From NCBI GenBank assembly GCA_905221605.1, contig CAJNDS010001336.1, positions 124,001-188,000 of the forward strand: DNA of 64,000 nt, in the 5' to 3' direction. Shown piece by piece: positions 1 through 10,990 of the stretch. Numbering within the stretch: the first letter of the stretch is position 1; each line of letters opens with the position of its first letter. The notes under the pieces were generated by a model. That model saw nothing but the letters and a program-made list of their open reading frames with translations. It ran no database searches and had not been told where the DNA came from. A program made the translations under genes and the position numbers. This DNA is from Symbiodinium natans (taxonomy: Eukaryota; Sar; Dinophyceae; Suessiales; Symbiodiniaceae).

Positions 1-88
1 GAACACATTGCTCAGGGTCCTAAACTCTACTGTCGGATTGAACAACATCCCAACTCAATACAGCCCCCAACCATGTGCAGCAAGAAGC

Positions 89-221
89 AAAGCTGGTCAC
101 TTCCATCGCGATCGCTCAGCGCCAGCTGAAAGCAATGCACCACGACAGCACTCTTTTCAGCCTCAGGGGACGCGTGCTCGTAAAGTTTGGCTTTGCTGCT
201 GGCATCCACGAAGCTCCACAC
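89..221 (-). CDS. Candidate coding exon, unknown protein
   Basis: The minus frame reads like coding sequence, starting around WSFVDASSKAK and ending around CFLLHM, where a possible GT donor follows. The family was not recognised. It lies downstream of the FkbM-type exons on the same strand and could be a later exon of that gene or the next gene. The plus strand also has an open frame here, so the strand is not certain. Confidence 0.3.
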
Positions 222-388
222 CCCAAACCGCCTAACTTCCCACTGCTAGGACTGCTAATATTCTGACTCTGGTGTTTATTGCCACGGTTACTACTAAAAC
301 GCTGAACCTGACGACTATTGCCACCATAACTGTGACACTGAACTTCGAGGGCGAGGCCAACTTGGTAAAAACATCTACCTCGGGCTCC

Positions 389-648
389 TTAGAGGTGGGA
401 TCCAGTTCCAAGCCGTGTGCCGAAAATCAACTGCATTCTCTGGAACCCCCACCAACAACATTCTTTATTATTCAGGGTAAGATGGGGATTATTATTCTTT
501 TATTCTTTTGGGGTTCTCAAGCAAATAGTTGTCATCAGTATGATCTCGGTGGCATATTGTGCCATGTGCCGCCGAGTAGCGCCGTCATCGTGCTCTGCTC
601 TCGCGCTGGGCAGACACTGTCCGTGGTTGATCCTCGGCTTGGTGGCTT
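389..648 (-). CDS. Candidate last exons of the FkbM-type gene
   Basis: An exon at about 540-648 reads with normal composition (for example HMAQYATEIIL). It is followed by an element whose ends resemble family E inverted repeats (about 430-530). After the element the frame can continue through a short piece (IFGTRLGTGS) to a TAA at 389-391. The preceding splice near 649 is unresolved because two acceptors give different frames. Assignment to the FkbM-type gene rests only on order and strand. Confidence 0.33.
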
Positions 649-834
649 CTGACCTAAGGCCTCTTCTCGCCTATTTACTCGAAAAAGCGTCAGGGTGGGG
701 GGGCTTAGGGTTTGGTGATTATGCAAAGAAGGGCAGTGCACCCTTTGAGGGTTTGATTTCAAGGTGTCATTCCCCTAGGTCGCAGGGCATCCTAGTTCAG
801 GGGGCGTTGGGGAGCGAACCCCAGAAGATGCCCC

Positions 835-985
835 TTGAGTCCCACCTTTTCAAGCTTCGGGGTGGAGAGCATGGAAGACCCAAATCGCAACAACATGCCC
901 GCGGGCCCTTTGATGCCATCTCACCTGCACCTTCGCCCAGGCCACGAGCAGAAGGGTTTTTCGCTGTGCAAGAAGGTTGCACCAC
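835..985 (-). CDS. Weak coding candidate with splice-like donor
   Basis: On the minus strand a CACAG acceptor near 970 is followed by a short open stretch (KTLLLVAWAKVQ) and a GTGAGA donor near 925. It lies between FkbM-type exons. Another frame of the same bases is also open, so the reading is uncertain. Confidence 0.22.
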
Positions 986-1106
986 TAAACCCTAAACCCT
1001 AAACCCTAAAGGCCCCAAACTCTAAACCCCAAAGCGCCCCCAAATCCGAAGGAGAGGAAAGCCCGCCCCTGCTCGGACCGCTCCCTGCGCCGCGCGTCGC
1101 GCAGAC

Positions 1107-4100
1107 CCCATGTCTCCGCAGGTTTTCCAGGGCCAGGTCAAAGGTCTCCTGCTCCGGGCTTTGCCCGAAACCCTACGTAGGGGAACCGCAGTCCAGGTCG
1201 TTTAGGTTGGCCCTGAAAGGCCCGTGGAAGAATTCCTTCAAAATCGGGGGTACCCCAATTCTGGCCCGAACGCTGGGCCGCTGGGCCCCCTAAAAACTTA
1301 CGGCTTTCGGGTTTTAGGGTCAGGGCTCTAGGTTTGCATTCTAGCGCTTTTGACGCAGCCCCCACATCGTCTACAACTTGAAGGCCCCTTGAGAACTTGG
1401 GAGGTTCTCTACATTGTGGCTGCTTCAGGGGGATTCTATTAGAATGCGGCCCGTAATTCAGAGAATCCCCTCCCCCTACGCCCTAAACCCCCGAGTCAGT
1501 GCACGTGAGGGGCCTTGGCCGGCTCGAAAGCGAGGACGGTCAGAACCCCCGGTCCCTTCCTTCCCACAGCACAAGTTCTAAATAGTGATTAAGGGCTTTT
1601 GAGGGCTTGTAGGGAGGAGTTTGAAGGTGTCAGGGTGACTTCCGGAGTCGGGTACCCCTTCGAGTCCTCCCTCTAGACGAACCCCCAAACTCTCAACCCT
1701 AAACCAAGCTGCTTCTTGAAGGGGGCTCTTGGTTATAGTGGCGGTTGGGATTGAGGACTTGGGGGGCTAAGGGGCAAGCAGGAAAACTCCTGCTTTTTTG
1801 GGGATTTGAGATGCCCCAAAGATTTGTGGCTCCGTCTGTGGCCAGACCATGAGTCTTCCTGGGGTGGTCATGTGAACCCCTCAACCCCTAAACTTGCCCT
1901 AAACCCTTTCAAGTGTACCTGGGGAGTCCAGGAGAGCTCTGATGTGAACATGTCCACATGCAAAGATGCAATTTCTGTCGCGCCCGTAGACGCCCCGGCC
2001 CCCCCCCCTCCCTCCCGAAAACCCACGCGCAACACCTCAGAACTTGTTTGGGTGCCTCCCAAGACTTGTGAAGGCTTCTTAGGGGGCGTGTTGGTTCCCT
2101 ACAAACCCCAAAGAGCCAAACCTCCCAAACCACCAAAAAAAGACCAAAACCTCCTAGACCACCAACCACATGAGAGAAAATTGTGGACAAGCTTCCATTG
2201 TCGGGCGAGGACCAGGCTAAACCTTCGCAGGCGGTTTTGGGGCCAGGGTTTGCGAGGCTAAAGATTGGCTCCAGACCCAGAACCCAATGCACAGTTCGCC
2301 CCTCACACCGCAGCGCAAAGGCGATTTGTCAGATGGGGTTTCTTAAACCTCAACACATAAGGGTTCGACGGTTTTCAGTCAATGGGTTGGAGGTTGTTTT
2401 TCTGGCTGGATGATTTGCCGTGTAGCACCTGTTTGGTCGGGCTTCTATGCTCGTCGCCGTTGTTTTCGTGGTCTTGTAGAGGAGTGTGTGGTGGCATATA
2501 TGCCTCCAACCGGACAAAGCTTGGAAAAAGACCGCTCCGCAAACTCGAGCCTGTAAAATCCCGGGCGGTCTAGAGACACAACCAATTTTTGGAAAGGTCT
2601 GCAGGGCACAGCCTGATAGTCAGGGTTCATTGAGGCCACCAGGAGCCGTACGTAGTTTGGGTCCAACACATGCAGAATAGCAACCACAGCAACTTCCCAA
2701 GACAAGGTCAAGGCCAGACCAGCTTCCAATTGGGTGTCAACTGACCACGCGGAATCCGATCCTGGGACAAAACACGCGGGAGGACCAAACTAAAACCCAA
2801 AGGAGGGAAAGTCAAGGCAGCTTAGGCTTACGCCAAGCCGGGCGCTGCTCGCGGCAGGCTCGTCTCACCCAGTCAAGTTCGGTGAGCGAAGCAAACGTAC
2901 ACGAATCCAAGATGTGTTGGCGTGGAGGTCGAAGCCAGGGCCATGTTGTGACAACCGCTCGCCTGTGCATTGAGCCCGCTGGCACTCCGGGAGGGCTGCA
3001 AAAGCGCCTGACGGCGCTTAGCAGGTCAACAGGCACGGCTAGGCAAGACCCCCTTTGACCACAAGATTTCCAGCGCTCAGACACGCCTGAACAGGCGAGA
3101 AAGAATGTTGATAAGGCAAAAGACCGATGGATCTGAACCCGTAGCGCCCGGTTTGGGAATGGCAGCCGACCAGCACGAAAGATCAGAGCCCCACAATGCA
3201 CACTCTTCAAACTGCGTCCACAGCTTGGAGAGCGAGTGACTCCCACGCAGTTCGCGGCAGCGTCCTAAGTTCTTCATGCGTCCACCGTCAACGCCTGCTG
3301 CAGAGCGCGTCGAGCCATGTCGTGAGGCCCGCAAGGGTGCCACTGATTGCCACCGCCCACCATGCAATGGCTGGGCGCATGACACCGGACTACTAAACTC
3401 CGCAAGCCCTGAAAGAGTGCGAATGGCCGTCGCGGCGACTGATCGCAGTTGAGCGAAAGCAGAATCGCTGTGGGGCCACACACGGATCGACGACCAGAAG
3501 CTCAAGAGGGACGGGCGCGCTATTCCTCAGACAGATGTGCCCGTAGACTGTCCAATCCACCCCTCTGTGAGGCTTCGAGGCGCAATCGAAAACTGTCTTC
3601 AGACTGATCCTGCCTCGACCAGAGGACAGCCGTGCGATCACTAGCTTGCTGCAACTGGGACAAGATCTGCACGTAGTTTTGAGTCTGACCCCGGCGCCAT
3701 GCGTCGAAGTGGTGCCGAATCAGAAGCCTGCTTGCGCACACGCGCGGCAGAAGCCACAGCGTCGCAGGATTTCTGGTGACGCATAGGAACGCGATCAAAC
3801 AACGAAGCCTCTGCTTCGGTGGCAGAGTGGAGCTAATACGGATCCCAAACTTGCCTGGCGCGTTACCCAGTTGAGCCTTCAGGACTCTGAAGCAAATCAT
3901 GAAAAATCACGTTTTTGGGCTCTGGTGAGGGCAGCACGGGAATACCAGCGGTCCGCAAAATTAGGCACTAACTTCTTCGGGGCAGTCCACTTTTCCTGAA
4001 GCATCCTGGTTGAACGCATGCAACGCAAGCGCAACAGGGGTGACCTCCTGCGCTGCGCGCGAAAACCTCAGTACGTTTCAACTTGGCCTCCTCAGTGCCA

Positions 4101-5947
4101 AACTGAAACACGTAGACTGGCAACTGCTTCAAGCGCCCGGTAGCAAGCTCTTGACAAGCCACGATTCACAACGTCCCGTCACACCGGGGACTTGAGGGCA
4201 AAGTGCTTCGAAAGGCTCAGCCGGCTTGGCTGCGTGAAACATGGCTGAAGGCGACAACAAGTCCGTAGGATTCGACAAGGCATACCCTGAAACACTTGGC
4301 TTGTGTCCTCAGCACGTGCACGTAGCAAGTCATTGTCGTCAGAGGCCTCAAATCTCCCAACGACGTCGTAAGAACCAGGCTCGATAGCAGAAGACCAAGG
4401 ATTCGCACCGTTAACGATTGCAGATGGCCACCGTGCTTAGCTTCCTGAAGCTGCTGGGCTTCATCTCGGATGACCCACCAAAACTTCTTTAGGCGCGTGA
4501 AAGGATCAGGGCGAGGGCAGCCAGGTCTCGTTGCTCAACCGCTCTGCAAAGAACACTCTTCTGAAGAAGCAAGTTGCGTTCGCAACTAGTGTTGCCGTGC
4601 CATACGTCGTGTGAGCATCGCGATTGCAAACCGCAAAAGAAATCACACGACACTCCGGCATAAAAAGGGCAAGAGCCGGCAAATCCAAGCGCGCTGGGAA
4701 GACAACAAAAGTAACAAACTTGCCGTTTGGTTTGAGTTGCTTTCTGTTCAGACTGCTATTTCTCGAAACCCAAGATGTCATCAGCCCAAGGTATCTTGGC
4801 TGCTGCCATTTTGCAGAACAACACATACTTGTGTCATCTTGCCGTTTGTGACATTTTGCGTTGTGCTCTAGATACCTTGTGGGTAGCTTAGCTGTCTCTC
4901 ATCTAGTGTGTTCCTTGTACTTTAAGGTACTAAACCAAGGGTTCCAGACTTCAGGTCGACCCCGGTAAGCGCTTTTTCCGAGTTGAAGACAAACCCTGGC
5001 TGTCTAAATCCACGCTGACTGAGTTTTTTAAGGGAGGCAGAGGTTTACCTTTGGTGTGTTTTCTAAGTTCTAAGCCTACCTCTTCAGGCAGCTCACGGGC
5101 AGCCTTCCCCCCCCCCCCCCCACCCACGCCACGCCACCCTCTCCTAAAGCTTCAGCGGTTTTTAAATTCCACTTAAGCCCCAACAGCAGAAGAAGGTTGA
5201 ATATCGGGGAGGGGATTAGCTTGGTTGCGGAATAAGGGAAGCATGCAAACAAGGGTGGCGTGTGTTTAACAACCGAGTCTGAAAGGGAACCGAGCCCCTC
5301 AGTAAGTGAAGAAGGCATCCTCGTTGGGCTGGGAGGAGCTCAATCCCAAAACCCCAAACCAAGAGCCCTAAACCTCAATCTTTGAAAACATCCCCTTAAA
5401 AGCTCCATAGACGGCCGAAATCCTGTGAACAAACCCTTTAAGCCCTATGAACCCCAAACCCTAAACGCCGCAAAAGCCCTTAACACCTAAGAGCCCAAAG
5501 TACGAGTTGGAATCCAAAACGCCCAAAGCACTTGAAACCTGAAAAGCTCCTCAAAAATCTGCTGCCGGAAGGATTGGTTAGTTCAAAAAAATGAGGCAAA
5601 AGGACACCGCTGGGCTACCAAGAACTCAAGCCCTAAACCCCACAAAACCAAACACCCTTGAAACCCCTCAACATCTGATTCATACCCCAAGCCCCCACCC
5701 CCCCTTAACATCCCCAAAAACACCCTTCCCCTCCCACCCCTCAAACCCCAAACCCTAAACCCGGAATCCTAAACCCTAAGCCCGAAATCCTAAACCCTCC
5801 CCCCCTCCCCCAAACATCTGCTACTGCTACCGGAAGGCAAACCCAGGTTGAGGCCCCCGTCCACGACCACAGAGTTCGCCGGCAGCTTCGCCAGGTCTCC
5901 GTAGCAGCGTTCGCGGAGAATCTCCCTGTAGATGAACTGCACCTCCG
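1107..5947 (-). CDS. FkbM-type SAM methyltransferase, split gene
   Basis: Three minus-strand exons carry FkbM family (Methyltransf_21) signatures in the right order. The first, 5843-5947, reads EVQFIYREILRERCYG then NSVVVDGGLNLG, the SAM-binding glycine motif. The second, about 1514-1555, reads GPGVLTVLAFEPAK, the AFEP motif. The third, 1107-1148, reads ETFDLALENLRRHG, 14 codons in phase between an AG acceptor and a GT donor. FkbM enzymes O-methylate small molecules or sugars. The N-terminus may include the exon at 7541-7624 and the C-terminus the exons at 389-648. The 3.7-kb intron between exons 1 and 2 holds decayed LINE sequence. The order of three motifs makes the family call fairly safe; the exact gene limits are not. 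Confidence 0.6.
2445..2729 (-). CDS. Unidentified 94-codon open frame
   Basis: A minus frame with protein-like composition (for example AILHVLDPNYVRLLVASMN), in the large intron of the FkbM-type gene and upstream of the LINE remnant. No family was recognised. It may be decayed transposon sequence. Confidence 0.22.
   Translation of the reverse strand: MEAGLALTLSWEVAVVAILHVLDPNYVRLLVASMNPDYQAVPCRPFQKLVVSLDRPGFYRLEFAERSFSKLCPVGGIYATTHSSTRPRKQRRRA
2812..4870 (-). mobile_element. Decayed LINE-type retrotransposon remnant
   Basis: This 2-kb block is almost free of telomere-like repeats. It holds broken minus frames that change frame repeatedly. Around 3080-3250 one frame contains AAIPKPG followed by a hydrophobic stretch ending LINILSRLF, the look of the first reverse-transcriptase motifs of dinoflagellate LINEs. 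Upstream, around 3520-3900, is a basic, Gln/Arg-rich linker (RHHFDAWRR), and around 4440-4510 a frame with DPFTRLKKFWWVIRDEA. Stops and frameshifts show it is dead. It sits in an intron of the FkbM-type gene on the same strand. The match is from memory of the family; a translated search would settle it. Confidence 0.5.
4871..5810. repeat. Non-coding stretch with scattered telomere-like units
   Basis: No convincing exon is visible. It holds scattered CCCTAAA-like units, a poly-C run near 5107-5121 and the right end of a family A inverted-repeat element near 5600-5622 (CTGGGCTACCAAG). Confidence 0.5.
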
Positions 5948-6179
5948 CTGCTTTCTTCGGGCGGTTGCTTTTTTTGAAGCGGCTTCAGTGTGTTTAGGGC
6001 CTTTTGAACATGGGTTTCATGGTTTTCTCTCGTTTTAGGGCAAACTTAAAGAGAATGGCGCCGATGAGGGGTTGGGGTTTCGGGGTCGAAAGGAATCTGT
6101 CTTGCCGCATGAAGGATGTCCCAGCATTTGGGGGATCATTTTGGGCTTGCAGCTTCTCTAAAGCCTCCCTGCCCTAAAC

Positions 6180-6300
6180 CGGGGAGCGCGTACCTCCCCC
6201 CCCCCTCCGCCTGCCTCGCCGGCGCTTCGCCCGAAGACTTCCAGGGCAGCATCCGGATCCTGGAGGGCGGAGACAAGAAAAGGGGTTTAGGGTTTGGGGT
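6180..6300. CDS. Possible exon, strand unresolved
   Basis: Both strands are open and protein-like here: plus PEDFQGSIRILEGGDKK, minus DPDAALEVFGRSAGEAG. A family-based decision is not possible from the sequence alone. Confidence 0.25.
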
Positions 6301-6592
6301 TTGGGGTATGGGGTTTGGGGTTTAGGAATCCAAGAATCCCAAACCCACCCTCCGACCAGAAAGGGGGTTTATGGCTTGGGGTGTGGGGTTCAGGGTTTCG
6401 TTTAGGGTTTTTGGGTTTATTGGAGTTTATAGGGTTTACAGAGTTTACGGTGAAAACAAGAAACCTCGATTGCTAAGGGAGCCTACAACCACCCCCCCCT
6501 ACCCCCAAGAAAATAGCAAACAAGGAGAGGCCAAGCTTTAGACATGAACCTCCCGCAGCCAAAAACCCTGAAATTTCCCTAGCAAGCCCACC

Positions 6593-6740
6593 CCCCCCCC
6601 CCCCCCCCCCCCCAAACCCTAAATCCTCAAACCAATCCTCAAACCCCCCAAGAGCCCCATACCCTAACCCCCCCCCCCCCAAAGACCCCCACCCTAAACC
6701 CTAAACCCTAAACCCTAAACCCTATAAACCCTAAACCCTA
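6593..6740. repeat. Poly-C tract and CCCTAAA array
   Basis: A C run of about 20 bases is followed by C-rich sequence and about six CCCTAAA units, some interrupted as CCCTATAAA. Confidence 0.8.
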
Positions 6741-7339
6741 TGAACCCTAAACCCACAGAAACAAGGGGCGCCTCCTCGAGGAAGGCGCAGATTGGCCGGG
6801 CCGGGCGCAGGCAGCTTCCTTGGGGGGCGCCGCTTTCTTGCGGGGCGCGGGACGGCGCCGCCGCGGCCTCCGGGCTTGTTTTGTATAGGGTTGAGGGAGT
6901 TTGGGGGAGTTTGGGGGAGTTTAGGGTGGGTTTAGGGAGTTTAGGGAGCTTAGGGTGGGTTTAGGGAGTTTAGGAAGTTTAGGGAGTGTAGGGAGTTTAG
7001 GAAGCGTCGGGTGTTAGGGCCTTTTTTGAAAAGCAAGGGAAGAAACTTAAGCTTCAGTATTCTTGCAGTCCTACAAAAGCAGGAAGCGCAAGAAGTTGAA
7101 AGTCCATCGATTGGCGAAGTGTAAGTTTAGGAGGCTAGGGCTTCCGGCAGTTTAGGGTTCAGGGTTCAGGGCCCATGCCACAACTCCCCAAGAAGCCCCT
7201 TCCTTCATGATGAGGGAATTAGTAGGGGGGGGGAGGTGTAGGGTTCAAGGGATGGACCAGGAGGAGTTTCTAGCAGCCCTCTCAACTGTTGTTTTGTTTG
7301 GGTTCCCAGACAAGCTCTGGAGCCGACGGAGCCCCTTAC

Positions 7340-7405
7340 ATTTGATCTACTTAGGGGGGCGCCCCCAGGAAGAGGCGGAGAGCTGCCCAGAGAGCTTTGC
7401 CACAC
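7340..7405 (-). CDS. Possible exon (SSACGKALWAALRLFLG)
   Basis: A short minus frame with protein-like composition between the 7541-7624 exon and the FkbM-type core. It could be an N-terminal exon of that gene. A second open frame overlaps it, so confidence is low. Confidence 0.28.
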
Positions 7406-7540
7406 GCCGAAGACTTGATAAAGGAGGGCTAGGGGTTTGAAGGCCTTAAGAGTCCAGAAGGTGCAGGGGTTGGGAGCCCTTAGGCAAGAAAGGAAAAACT
7501 CTCCGTGATAAGGTAAACCCTAAACCCTAAACCCTAAACC

Positions 7541-7624
7541 CGTCATATTCCAGACGGTTACAACACTGTACTCGGGCCCAGTCGCCATGGCCAAGATCTC
7601 TTGAACTGCCGCATCGGTGCCGGC
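7541..7624 (-). CDS. Exon, probably N-terminal part of the FkbM-type gene
   Basis: A 28-codon exon in phase, starting AGTDAAVQEILAMATGPE and ending TVWNMT, after a CTGCAG acceptor and running into CCCTAAA repeats. It is the first coding-like segment downstream of the stop of the SAM methyltransferase gene (7886) on the same strand. Assignment to the FkbM-type gene is inferred from position. Confidence 0.42.
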
Positions 7625-7885
7625 CTGCAGATTTTTGCCCTCTCCCCCTTAAGTTCGAGGGTTTTGGGTTTAGGGTTTAGGGTTTAGGGCAGGTTTTTGC
7701 TAGGTTCCCCCGCCCCCTCCCCGTTTAGTTCGAGGGTTTAGGGTTCAGGGGGGAGAAACGAAACTGGCACTCTGCCCGTTTAGTTAGAGGGTTTGGGGGG
7801 GAGAAACGAAACTCACTCTGGGACACGTTTTCTCATCTCTGGCTCGTTTTGTTCGCTGGCCCTTCGCTGCAGCCGTCATCTCCGT

Positions 7886-10015
7886 CTACTTCTTGGCCAG
7901 TGCCCAGATCCAGGTCATGGACCCCTCCATTGAAGGTGGGGACAACTCTCCTGGGAAGACCCTCTTAAACCCAAGAAGGAAAAAAGCGTAAACCCAACAA
8001 GGGCAACTAACATCCTCTTAAACCCAATAAAGGGAAGATAGAAAATCTCCCAAGGGCCTACCGAGTCTCCCACCTCCAAGCAGGACAGCTTGGCGGCCGC
8101 GAGTTCATCACGGAGCTGTGCCTCAGACATGCCGTCCTCGTAGCCCAGCTCGGTGGTTCCTAAGAGACCCGCAACACGTGCTGAAACCTATTCATGGCCC
8201 TCTTGTTGCCTGCTTTCTTCCTTCTGGATGGACAGTTTGAAAGACATCGAAAAAGGGAATATGGAGGTGGTCAAATCAAGCACCTCAAACTTCTGTGGTC
8301 TTGGCATCATAGAAAAGAACTCTCAGCCGGGCTGCGGCTTCTGCCTCTCACTGGAGCGTCCTCTTTGCCTCAAGGGGCGTGCCAGGCGCTTTGAAAGCAC
8401 AACCGAAACATGTCAGCCAAGCTATGGAAAACCCGGAAGCGAATCTTGGGATGGACAAGCTGATCCGCTTTCAGGCTCCAACCGGGCCTTTGAAGACCAT
8501 GTGCAGCTGGTAGCTGCCTGGCTTGCTCAAGTCGGCGAGCTTCGCCAAGGTCTTCGGGAGGTCGGGCGTGAAGGTCAAGACGGAGCCGCTGATGATGAGA
8601 TCCAAGGAGTCGGGGCTGAAGGGGCCTGACTTCTCCAATAACCACGGGGGAAAAAAAGGGTTAAACTTTTTGTTCCTACTCGACAAGGAAGCCCCAAAAG
8701 CTTAACGTTCAGCTCTTGGAGAAGTAAGGGGCATTCCACCAGGACATCGCAGCAATGAGCCTCACTTGTGGATGGCAAGCTCTCAGCCTTATTGCCTACG
8801 ACTCCAGTTTCCTGGAGAACAAAAGGGACGACCCCGCTAAAGTACGAGAATCCCTTACATCGGCATTCTTGAGAAACGTGGTCTCGCTTGCTCGGTTCTA
8901 ACGAAACGGCCCCTCAGCACTAGCGCAAGAAACATAGAGCAAGGAAGAAAGGTTGTGGAACGGCTGTAGTTTGCTAAGGAACAACACAACTTAACTTACT
9001 ACTATTGCCCTTAGAGGGCATTGTGTATATATATATATATAGAGAAATATTCATGTATGTATATATATATATATCTAATCTGTATATTTGTTGTTCTTTT
9101 CATATTTTTGGTGGGGTTCTTAATCAAATAGCCGTTTAGCTTTGCTCCCCAAGAGCCAAGAGGCCGTGACGTTTTTGAAGCCTTTGGAGTCGATCTTCTT
9201 CTTCGCTTCCTCTAGGGGATAGGATTAGGGTTTAGGGTTTAGGGTTTAGGGTTTAGGGTTTAGGGTTTAGGGTTTAGGGTTTAGGGTTTAGGGTTTAGGA
9301 TCCTCGATCATCTTCGGCGCCACATCCACCAGCGCCACGCTTGCCTAGACCCAGGAGTAAGCTAGGAATAACAAAGTCAAAGGGCACCCTTTTGGGTTTT
9401 CAGGGGACTAGAAGGGAACCCTAAACCCTAAAAGAAGGAAAAAGAAGGAAATAAGGGCCAACTCCGGGTCCTAGTAGCCCTAAACCCTAAACCCTAAACC
9501 CTAAACCCTTAAACAAAAAGGAAACAAGGGCCCACTCTCCGGGTCCCAGTTGCGGACTCCGGCGCCAAGGCCAAGCCCAGGACACCGTGCCCGGCCCCGA
9601 ACTCCATGACGCTCTTTCCGCTCAGGTCTCCAACCTGCTGCGGTTTAGGGTTTAGGGTTTAGGGTTTAGGGTTTAGGGTTCAGGGTTTAGGGTTTAGGGT
9701 TCACGGTTCAGGGTTTAGGGCCTAGGGCTCAGGGTTTGGGGGGAGAGGGAAAACGGACCGTCGCAATCAGATTCACAGAACATGACAACGCAAACCGTAG
9801 TGTTTCCAACTTCTGATGCTGAAACCGCAAGATCCCCCATCAGTTTACTCCTGTCTTGAGCCGTGACCCAAAATGGCCCAGCATCGCACCTTGGAGCGTA
9901 CGACTTCCTCCGCGAGCTGGTTGAATTCCAGGACACACTTGCCCATCTCGCCGGTCGTCCAACCCTCGGCATACTCGTCCCACTCTTTGGCAACCTCCTC
10001 GGTGCTCTTCGCCAT
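7886..10015 (-). CDS. Small SAM-dependent methyltransferase, split gene
   Basis: Exons on the minus strand: 9890-10015 (ATG; MAKSTEEVAKEWDEYAEGW), 9554-9634 (motif I, VMEFGAGHGVLGLALA), 9303-9344 (VALVDVAPKMIE, the acidic residue after strand 2), from 9209 downward (EAKKKIDSKGFKNVTAS), 8733-8811, a start at 8625 (DSLDLIISGSVLTFTPDLP, then KTLAKLADL), 8070-8159 (GYEDGMSEAQLRDELAA) and 7886-7950 ending WALAKK then TAG. Phases agree at six junctions. The joins after exon 4 and after the 8625 exon are unresolved. The product, about 220 residues, is a typical class I methyltransferase, probably cytosolic; the substrate is unknown. Introns start GT, GC, GA, GC and GA and consist of inverted-repeat elements and telomere-like repeats. 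Confidence 0.8.
7951..8069 (-). other. Introner-like intron (family A related)
   Basis: The intron begins GAGAC, then a TCGGTAGGCCC end like family A, and finishes CCCAG before GAGAG. The 4-bp match GAGA at both ends looks like a target duplication. Splicing out one copy restores the frame from SCLEVG to ELSPPSMEG. Confidence 0.6.
8626..8732 (-). mobile_element. Introner-like intron, family B element
   Basis: A 107-bp intron with inverted ends (TTACTTCTCC and GGAGAAGTCAG) flanked by the exact 5-bp duplication GCCCC. Removal of one GCCCC plus the element gives an intron starting GC and ending AG and joins LVE to CPFSPDSLDL in frame. A related copy lies at 30569-30669 and a weaker one at 62805-62879. 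Confidence 0.7.
8972..9130. mobile_element. Family E inverted-repeat element
   Basis: Left end CTGTAGTTTGCTAAGGAAC and right end GGGGTTCTTAATCAAATAG are diverged inverted repeats, like the copy at 58198-58310. The middle has two (TA)n runs (about 9027-9042 and 9060-9074). It lies in an intron of the SAM methyltransferase gene. Confidence 0.5.
9210..9302 (-). repeat. Intron made of telomere-like repeats
   Basis: This 93-bp interval lies exactly between two in-phase methyltransferase exons (…APKMIE and EAKKKID…) and is almost entirely TTTAGGG units on the plus strand. As an intron on the minus strand it starts GATCC and ends TAGAG. Confidence 0.75.
9345..9553 (-). other. Intron with GC start, telomere-like interior
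   Basis: It starts GCAAC and ends CTAG before GCAAG, so a 4-bp duplication (GCAA) flanks it. Removing one copy joins LALAPES to ASVALVDV in frame. The inside holds family-A/J-like ends and CCCTAAA arrays. Confidence 0.65.
9642..9725. repeat. TTTAGGG array within intron 1 of the methyltransferase
   Basis: About ten TTTAGGG units with TTCAGGG and CTAGGG variants between the first two methyltransferase exons. Confidence 0.85.
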
Positions 10016-10099
10016 CCCAACACGCAAACGCGGGGCCCCAAACAGGCCCGGCAACCCTGACTGGAACGACGCCTCAGCGAAGTTTTCAACTTTAGATAC

Positions 10100-10680
10100 A
10101 GGTGCTTCGTGGCAATAAGATAGTCATGCAGATATTGCCAGTTCTCATGCTGTTCAGCAATGGGTCGCTACTAGATCGTATGCACTCAAGGAACTATTGT
10201 GGACCTATCAATTCTCTGTCCTTGTGTTTCCTCAGTGTCCTCCTCAATTTTCTGAGCCTTGCCTGTATAGCTGGTCTGCGGCGATGCACAAGTTTGATGC
10301 CGAAATCGAGCTTAGAATGAACATGCCATTCTTCATGTTCTAGGTTTCCTCCAGCTGATCCCCTGGCTTAAGTAAGGAAGAGCCCTTAATTCACAAGGGC
10401 CTTTTGGGAATTCTTTGGGATTCCCCTGTGGAAACACCATTGGAACTCTAAGTGAAGTAGGGAACACATTCTTAGGTGTATATAGGGTTCCTTATAAGTA
10501 TTGTGGGTATTGAAATGCAAGGCCTACTTCATGTATGGTGCTGCATCTTCCTCCATTTAAACGCTTCGGACCCCAATATCCTTTCGCTCTAGAGCTCTGT
10601 GAACAAAACGCCCAAAAATCTCTGAAACCCTAAAACCCTAAAACAAAAAAAAGGGAGGCCGCAAAACAGCCCAGGAGTAG
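10100..10680. other. Apparently non-coding stretch upstream of the methyltransferase gene
   Basis: No exon-like frame stands out and the telomere-like density is low. Being just upstream of the ATG at 10015 it may hold the 5' region of that gene, but no promoter motif can be recognised. Confidence 0.4.
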
Positions 10681-10682
10681 AA

Positions 10683-10990
10683 ATGAGCGAGGAGCTTCGG
10701 GGTTGGATCCTGCTTCGCCTCTTGGGGGGGGGGGGGGGGAATTTGAGGTGCCCGTTTAAGCCGCCGAGAAGGGAACAAAAAACTCTCCGAGGGCGAAGGA
10801 ATGGAGCAAAGGCCCCCAGGGTTTAGGGTTTAGGGTCTAGGGTTTAGGGTGTGGCATATCGACCATAGAGAAACAAACGAAGCTCCTCCTTGCCCCGCCT
10901 GCGTGGCGACCTCTTCTCCGATGCGGCGGACGTTTGCGCGTACCTGGAGCCCGAGCACATGGCGACAGCTGGAAGTGCTCACGGGCACTT
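10683..10990 (+). CDS. Possible plus-strand exon pair
   Basis: A plus-strand ATG at 10683 opens MSEELRGWILLRLLG, followed by poly-G and TTTAGGG repeats. A second open piece at about 10897-10985 reads LRGDLFSDAADVCAYLEPEHM. Composition is protein-like on the plus strand, opposite to the main genes. No splice sites were resolved. Confidence 0.33.
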
